Part shown: piece after piece, positions 62,054 through 64,000 of the stretch
Numbering within the stretch: position 1 is the first letter of the stretch
Layout of the letters: every line of letters starts with the position of its first letter
NCBI RefSeq assembly: GCF_000800805.1
Contig: NZ_CP010070.1
Span: forward strand, 1,424,670 to 1,488,669
Source: Candidatus Methanoplasma termitum
GTDB taxonomy: Archaea; Thermoplasmatota; Thermoplasmata; Methanomassiliicoccales; Methanomethylophilaceae
Length of the DNA: 64,000 nt
Reading direction: 5' to 3'
Made by a program: the position numbers and the translations under genes
The notes under the pieces: model-generated
The model's input: the letters and a program-made list of their open reading frames with translations, nothing else
Database searches by the model: none
What the model was told of the DNA's origin: nothing

Positions 62054-63376
62054 TCACATACGCATATTGACGAACTCAAGCGGCGGTTCGGTCCCTGTCA
62101 TCTTCAGCGGCTTTGACAAGTGCCGTCTGGCGGCCGCAGGAGGCTCATACCACCCCTCTCTTATCCACCTCAACGCCTTTTCCGTCTGAGGAGTTTCGGC
62201 TGAAGTGTGGCATTTTCTGCAGCGATAGCCCTTTCCCTTTCCGATGGATTCCATTGTCCTTCCACAGCTCTGGCATATCGGGTTTGAGACCTTTTCATAC
62301 TTATCTGAGACCCCGAGGACATGTACCTTCTCCGCATTGAGGGTCCTGGGCTCTTCTCGGAGTTCACCCATCACTCCGATCGTGTCGCCCTCCGACAGGT
62401 TATCAAAGAGATATCGGAACTCTTTTGACGGCTCGTATGCGCCGACCGTTATTCTGCCGTATCTCGTGTCCATATCTGTCAACACATGTCCTCCGGAGAT
62501 GTGCCGGCTCTTGACGATCCGTCCTTCGACATAGTAGGATCGGTTCGGGATCAATTCTTCCGCCCCATATATTATGTGGTCGTCTGTCCCCTGATTGGTC
62601 AGGAATACCATCCATCTCTCAATGGGTTCGCTGTTGATTATTTCCTTGCCTTTCATAAGCTCTGAAGGGTCATTTCCGCGAAGACCGTACATTATCGGGC
62701 ATGGTGTCCCGGGAACCATTGCAACCTTCTCCGTCCTTTCTTCCCAGCTGTTGAAAGTCGACGGCAGAACCCTGTCGGCCTCCCTTATCGATAATGGGTC
62801 GAAGATGCGTTCGGTGCCCCATCTTGCCTCCGGCCTGTACGTCAACAATTCTAATGTGCTGGCTCTTGGCCTCCACGCCATCCCGCAAGCTGCGCCGATT
62901 ATCCCTCTTCCGCACCCGGCCTCGAATTTGAATGCACCTATCCGCTCTATCTCGTCTTCGACCGCACTCTTGTCCAATATCGTCCTGACCCCTTTCCAAT
63001 ACAAAGACGGGTTAGGCTTCCTTCTGCTTACGATCAGGCCGGTATCGGAGTCCGGCTCTCTGCGCCGATCTATTACGGGAATGATTCGGTCAAGGATGTG
63101 GTCTTCTTCCGGTTCGTATGATGTCGCACTCTCAAAACAGAATATGTCCCTGCCGGATATGCTGCCTACCGGCGTCTTCTTTCCTCTCCCCTTACCGAAC
63201 CTCATTGACAGTGAGGCGTTGCCCCGCGTCTTCCACGGGACGGCGGGATTTAGGCGGATAAGTCTAGGATATCCTATCAGATCCATCTCCTTGCTCAACA
63301 CGGAAAGTATCTCGGTGGCAAGGAATGTTGTACAATTGCCCCTGAGGGAATCGGTATCATCGACTGCAACATACAT
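62054..63376 (-). CDS. tiaS: tRNA(Ile2) 2-agmatinylcytidine synthetase TiaS
   Basis: Modifies C34 of tRNA-Ile2 with agmatine so that it reads AUA. The 440-aa protein opens MYVAVDDTDSLRGNCTTFLA, the signature of the family. WKTRGNASLSMRFGKGRG and GRGIIGAACGMAWRP follow. An OB-fold part (YYVEGRIV ... GHVLTDMDT) precedes a C-terminal zinc ribbon (ICQSCGRTMES ... YRCRKCHTSAETPQTEK) that supports tRNA binding. I prefer the ATG at 63376 with AAAGGA 8 nt upstream over an in-frame ATG at 63385. Confidence 0.94.
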   Translation of the reverse strand: MYVAVDDTDSLRGNCTTFLATEILSVLSKEMDLIGYPRLIRLNPAVPWKTRGNASLSMRFGKGRGKKTPVGSISGRDIFCFESATSYEPEEDHILDRIIPVIDRRREPDSDTGLIVSRRKPNPSLYWKGVRTILDKSAVEDEIERIGAFKFEAGCGRGIIGAACGMAWRPRASTLELLTYRPEARWGTERIFDPLSIREADRVLPSTFNSWEERTEKVAMVPGTPCPIMYGLRGNDPSELMKGKEIINSEPIERWMVFLTNQGTDDHIIYGAEELIPNRSYYVEGRIVKSRHISGGHVLTDMDTRYGRITVGAYEPSKEFRYLFDNLSEGDTIGVMGELREEPRTLNAEKVHVLGVSDKYEKVSNPICQSCGRTMESIGKGKGYRCRKCHTSAETPQTEKALRWIREGWYEPPAAARRHLSKPLKMTGTEPPLEFVNMRM

Positions 63377-63406
63377 TCCGGTCATCCTTTAATTACCGTA
63401 TACTCT

Positions 63407-63715
63407 TTAAAGCTCGTTATCGGCGGCAGCCGACATAGAACTGACAAATAACATACCGCCGTCATCAGAGTATGATCCTTCAATAGAATATATTCCCATG
63501 CCGGTGGGCTCGATGCGAGCGAAACACTTTATGTCCGTGCCATCGCAGTCCTCCAGCAAAAAGGTGTATCCATTCTGTGTTGTGTGGATATCATAAACAA
63601 TACCGATTATACTTTCTTTCTTGTTCTCCTGGCCCTCGCCGCCGATGAACAGGGTCAGGACCAATATCAGCGCAACCGAAAAACAAAGCAGAGAATAACG
63701 ATCGAATGTCTTCAT
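63407..63715 (-). CDS. Exported OB-fold-like small protein
   Basis: A 102-aa protein with an N-terminal hydrophobic helix (LLCFSVALILVLTLFIGG). A single domain follows (SIIGIVYDIHTTQNGYTFLLE ... IKCFARIEP ... YSIEGSYSDDGGMLFVSSM), whose strand order and length suggest an OB-fold, as in the nucleic-acid-binding tRNA_anti type. It lies 30 bp upstream of tiaS on the same strand and may be co-transcribed. A TATA-like GCTTTATACC lies near 63745-63755. Extracytoplasmic function unknown. Confidence 0.65.
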   Translation of the reverse strand: MKTFDRYSLLCFSVALILVLTLFIGGEGQENKKESIIGIVYDIHTTQNGYTFLLEDCDGTDIKCFARIEPTGMGIYSIEGSYSDDGGMLFVSSMSAAADNEL

Positions 63716-63863
63716 GGACCGCTTGATTTTTTTGATGGATTTAAAGGTATAAAGCTACAAGTATACTACCTTTTAATTTACGCCCTCCCCCCTTTATTTC
63801 CAGTGGAACTTTTTTTATTACCGATATAAAAGAAAAATATTGTAAATTTATTAAAAGATATGA

Positions 63864-63950
63864 TTAACTGAAGTTTCCGATGGCCCAAATTATCAGAATG
63901 AACGCCGCTATCCCGAGTACACAACCGGCCATGACCAAGTATCCTTTCAT
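63864..63950 (-). CDS. 28-aa single-helix membrane peptide
   Basis: ATG at 63950 is preceded by AAGGAGA (63957-63963), 7 nt away, and encodes 28 residues beginning MKGYLVMAGCVLGIAAF. The centre is one membrane helix (LVMAGCVLGIAAFILIIWAI) and the peptide ends GNFS before TAA. The good ribosome site and clean hydrophobic profile support a real small membrane protein. No family recognised. The 148 bp between it and the OB-fold gene hold an AT-rich promoter region but no gene. Confidence 0.6.
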   Translation of the reverse strand: MKGYLVMAGCVLGIAAFILIIWAIGNFS

Positions 63951-64000
63951 TGATATTCTCCTTGATTGGTGATTATTATCAATCTATGTAATACAGTATT

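Overview
This 64 kb window is a gene-dense archaeal chromosome segment. The archaeal markers are Cdc48/VAT, MCM, the primase small subunit PriS, an NMD3 homologue, ribosomal protein eL20 (LX), prefoldin alpha, TiaS, Tsr3, archaeal Elp3, and TATA-like promoters that often give very short leaders. An HdrD-type heterodisulfide reductase points to a methanogen. Together with a bacterial-type DNA gyrase pair (gyrB-gyrA), this suits the Thermoplasmatota, most likely the host-associated Methanomassiliicoccales. That placement is an inference: no mcr or methyltransferase genes lie here.

Layout. 1-3.9 kb: Elp3 (probably cut at its 5' end by the window edge), a PRC-barrel protein and Cdc48. 4.1-8.7 kb: one giant exported adhesin-like gene, broken by a 1-bp insertion inside a 516-bp tandem duplication of rubrerythrin-like modules. 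9-14.2 kb: HdrD with an unusual C-terminal fusion, an Lhr helicase, and an RlmE/FtsJ methyltransferase. 14.2-14.6 kb: a gene-poor stretch with ~20-bp tandem repeats. 14.6-23.4 kb: PurM, a DUF531 protein, a 53-aa gene, tRNA-Phe, a flavodoxin-fold reductase, GyrA/GyrB, ThiC and tRNA-Thr. 23.5-28.6 kb: an endonuclease IV-like TIM barrel, DUF1697, OGG1 and membrane or exported proteins. 28.7-35 kb: a 1787-aa Lhr-type helicase and a CarboxypepD_reg surface protein. 35-40.2 kb: an operon of a small wHTH protein, MCM, DUF424, NMD3 and two-subunit fumarase. 40.3-45.3 kb: ArsR/ArsM, a minimal corrinoid iron-sulfur protein, a beta-helix surface protein, Tsr3, and a phosphatase-fold protein lacking its catalytic residues. 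45.4-49.7 kb: an AAA ATPase preceded by three perfectly spaced palindromes, HPS-RraA, HtpX and an AlbA_2 gene remnant. 49.9-57 kb: an MBL-fold hydrolase, a TatD-like protein, PriS, MarR and a heterodimeric ABC exporter. 57.1-64 kb: eL20, prefoldin alpha, FtsY, an M20 peptidase, a thiolase, TiaS, an exported OB-fold protein and a 28-aa membrane peptide.

Functionally the window mixes information processing (replication, rRNA and tRNA modification, protein targeting, quality control) with cofactor and redox metabolism (HdrD, ThiC, fumarase, HPS-RraA, corrinoid FeS protein) and a set of lineage-specific cell-surface proteins. The surface proteins share modules: signal peptide, beta-helix, putative-Ig repeats and a C-terminal membrane anchor. 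No CRISPR array, insertion sequence, integrase or rRNA gene was seen.
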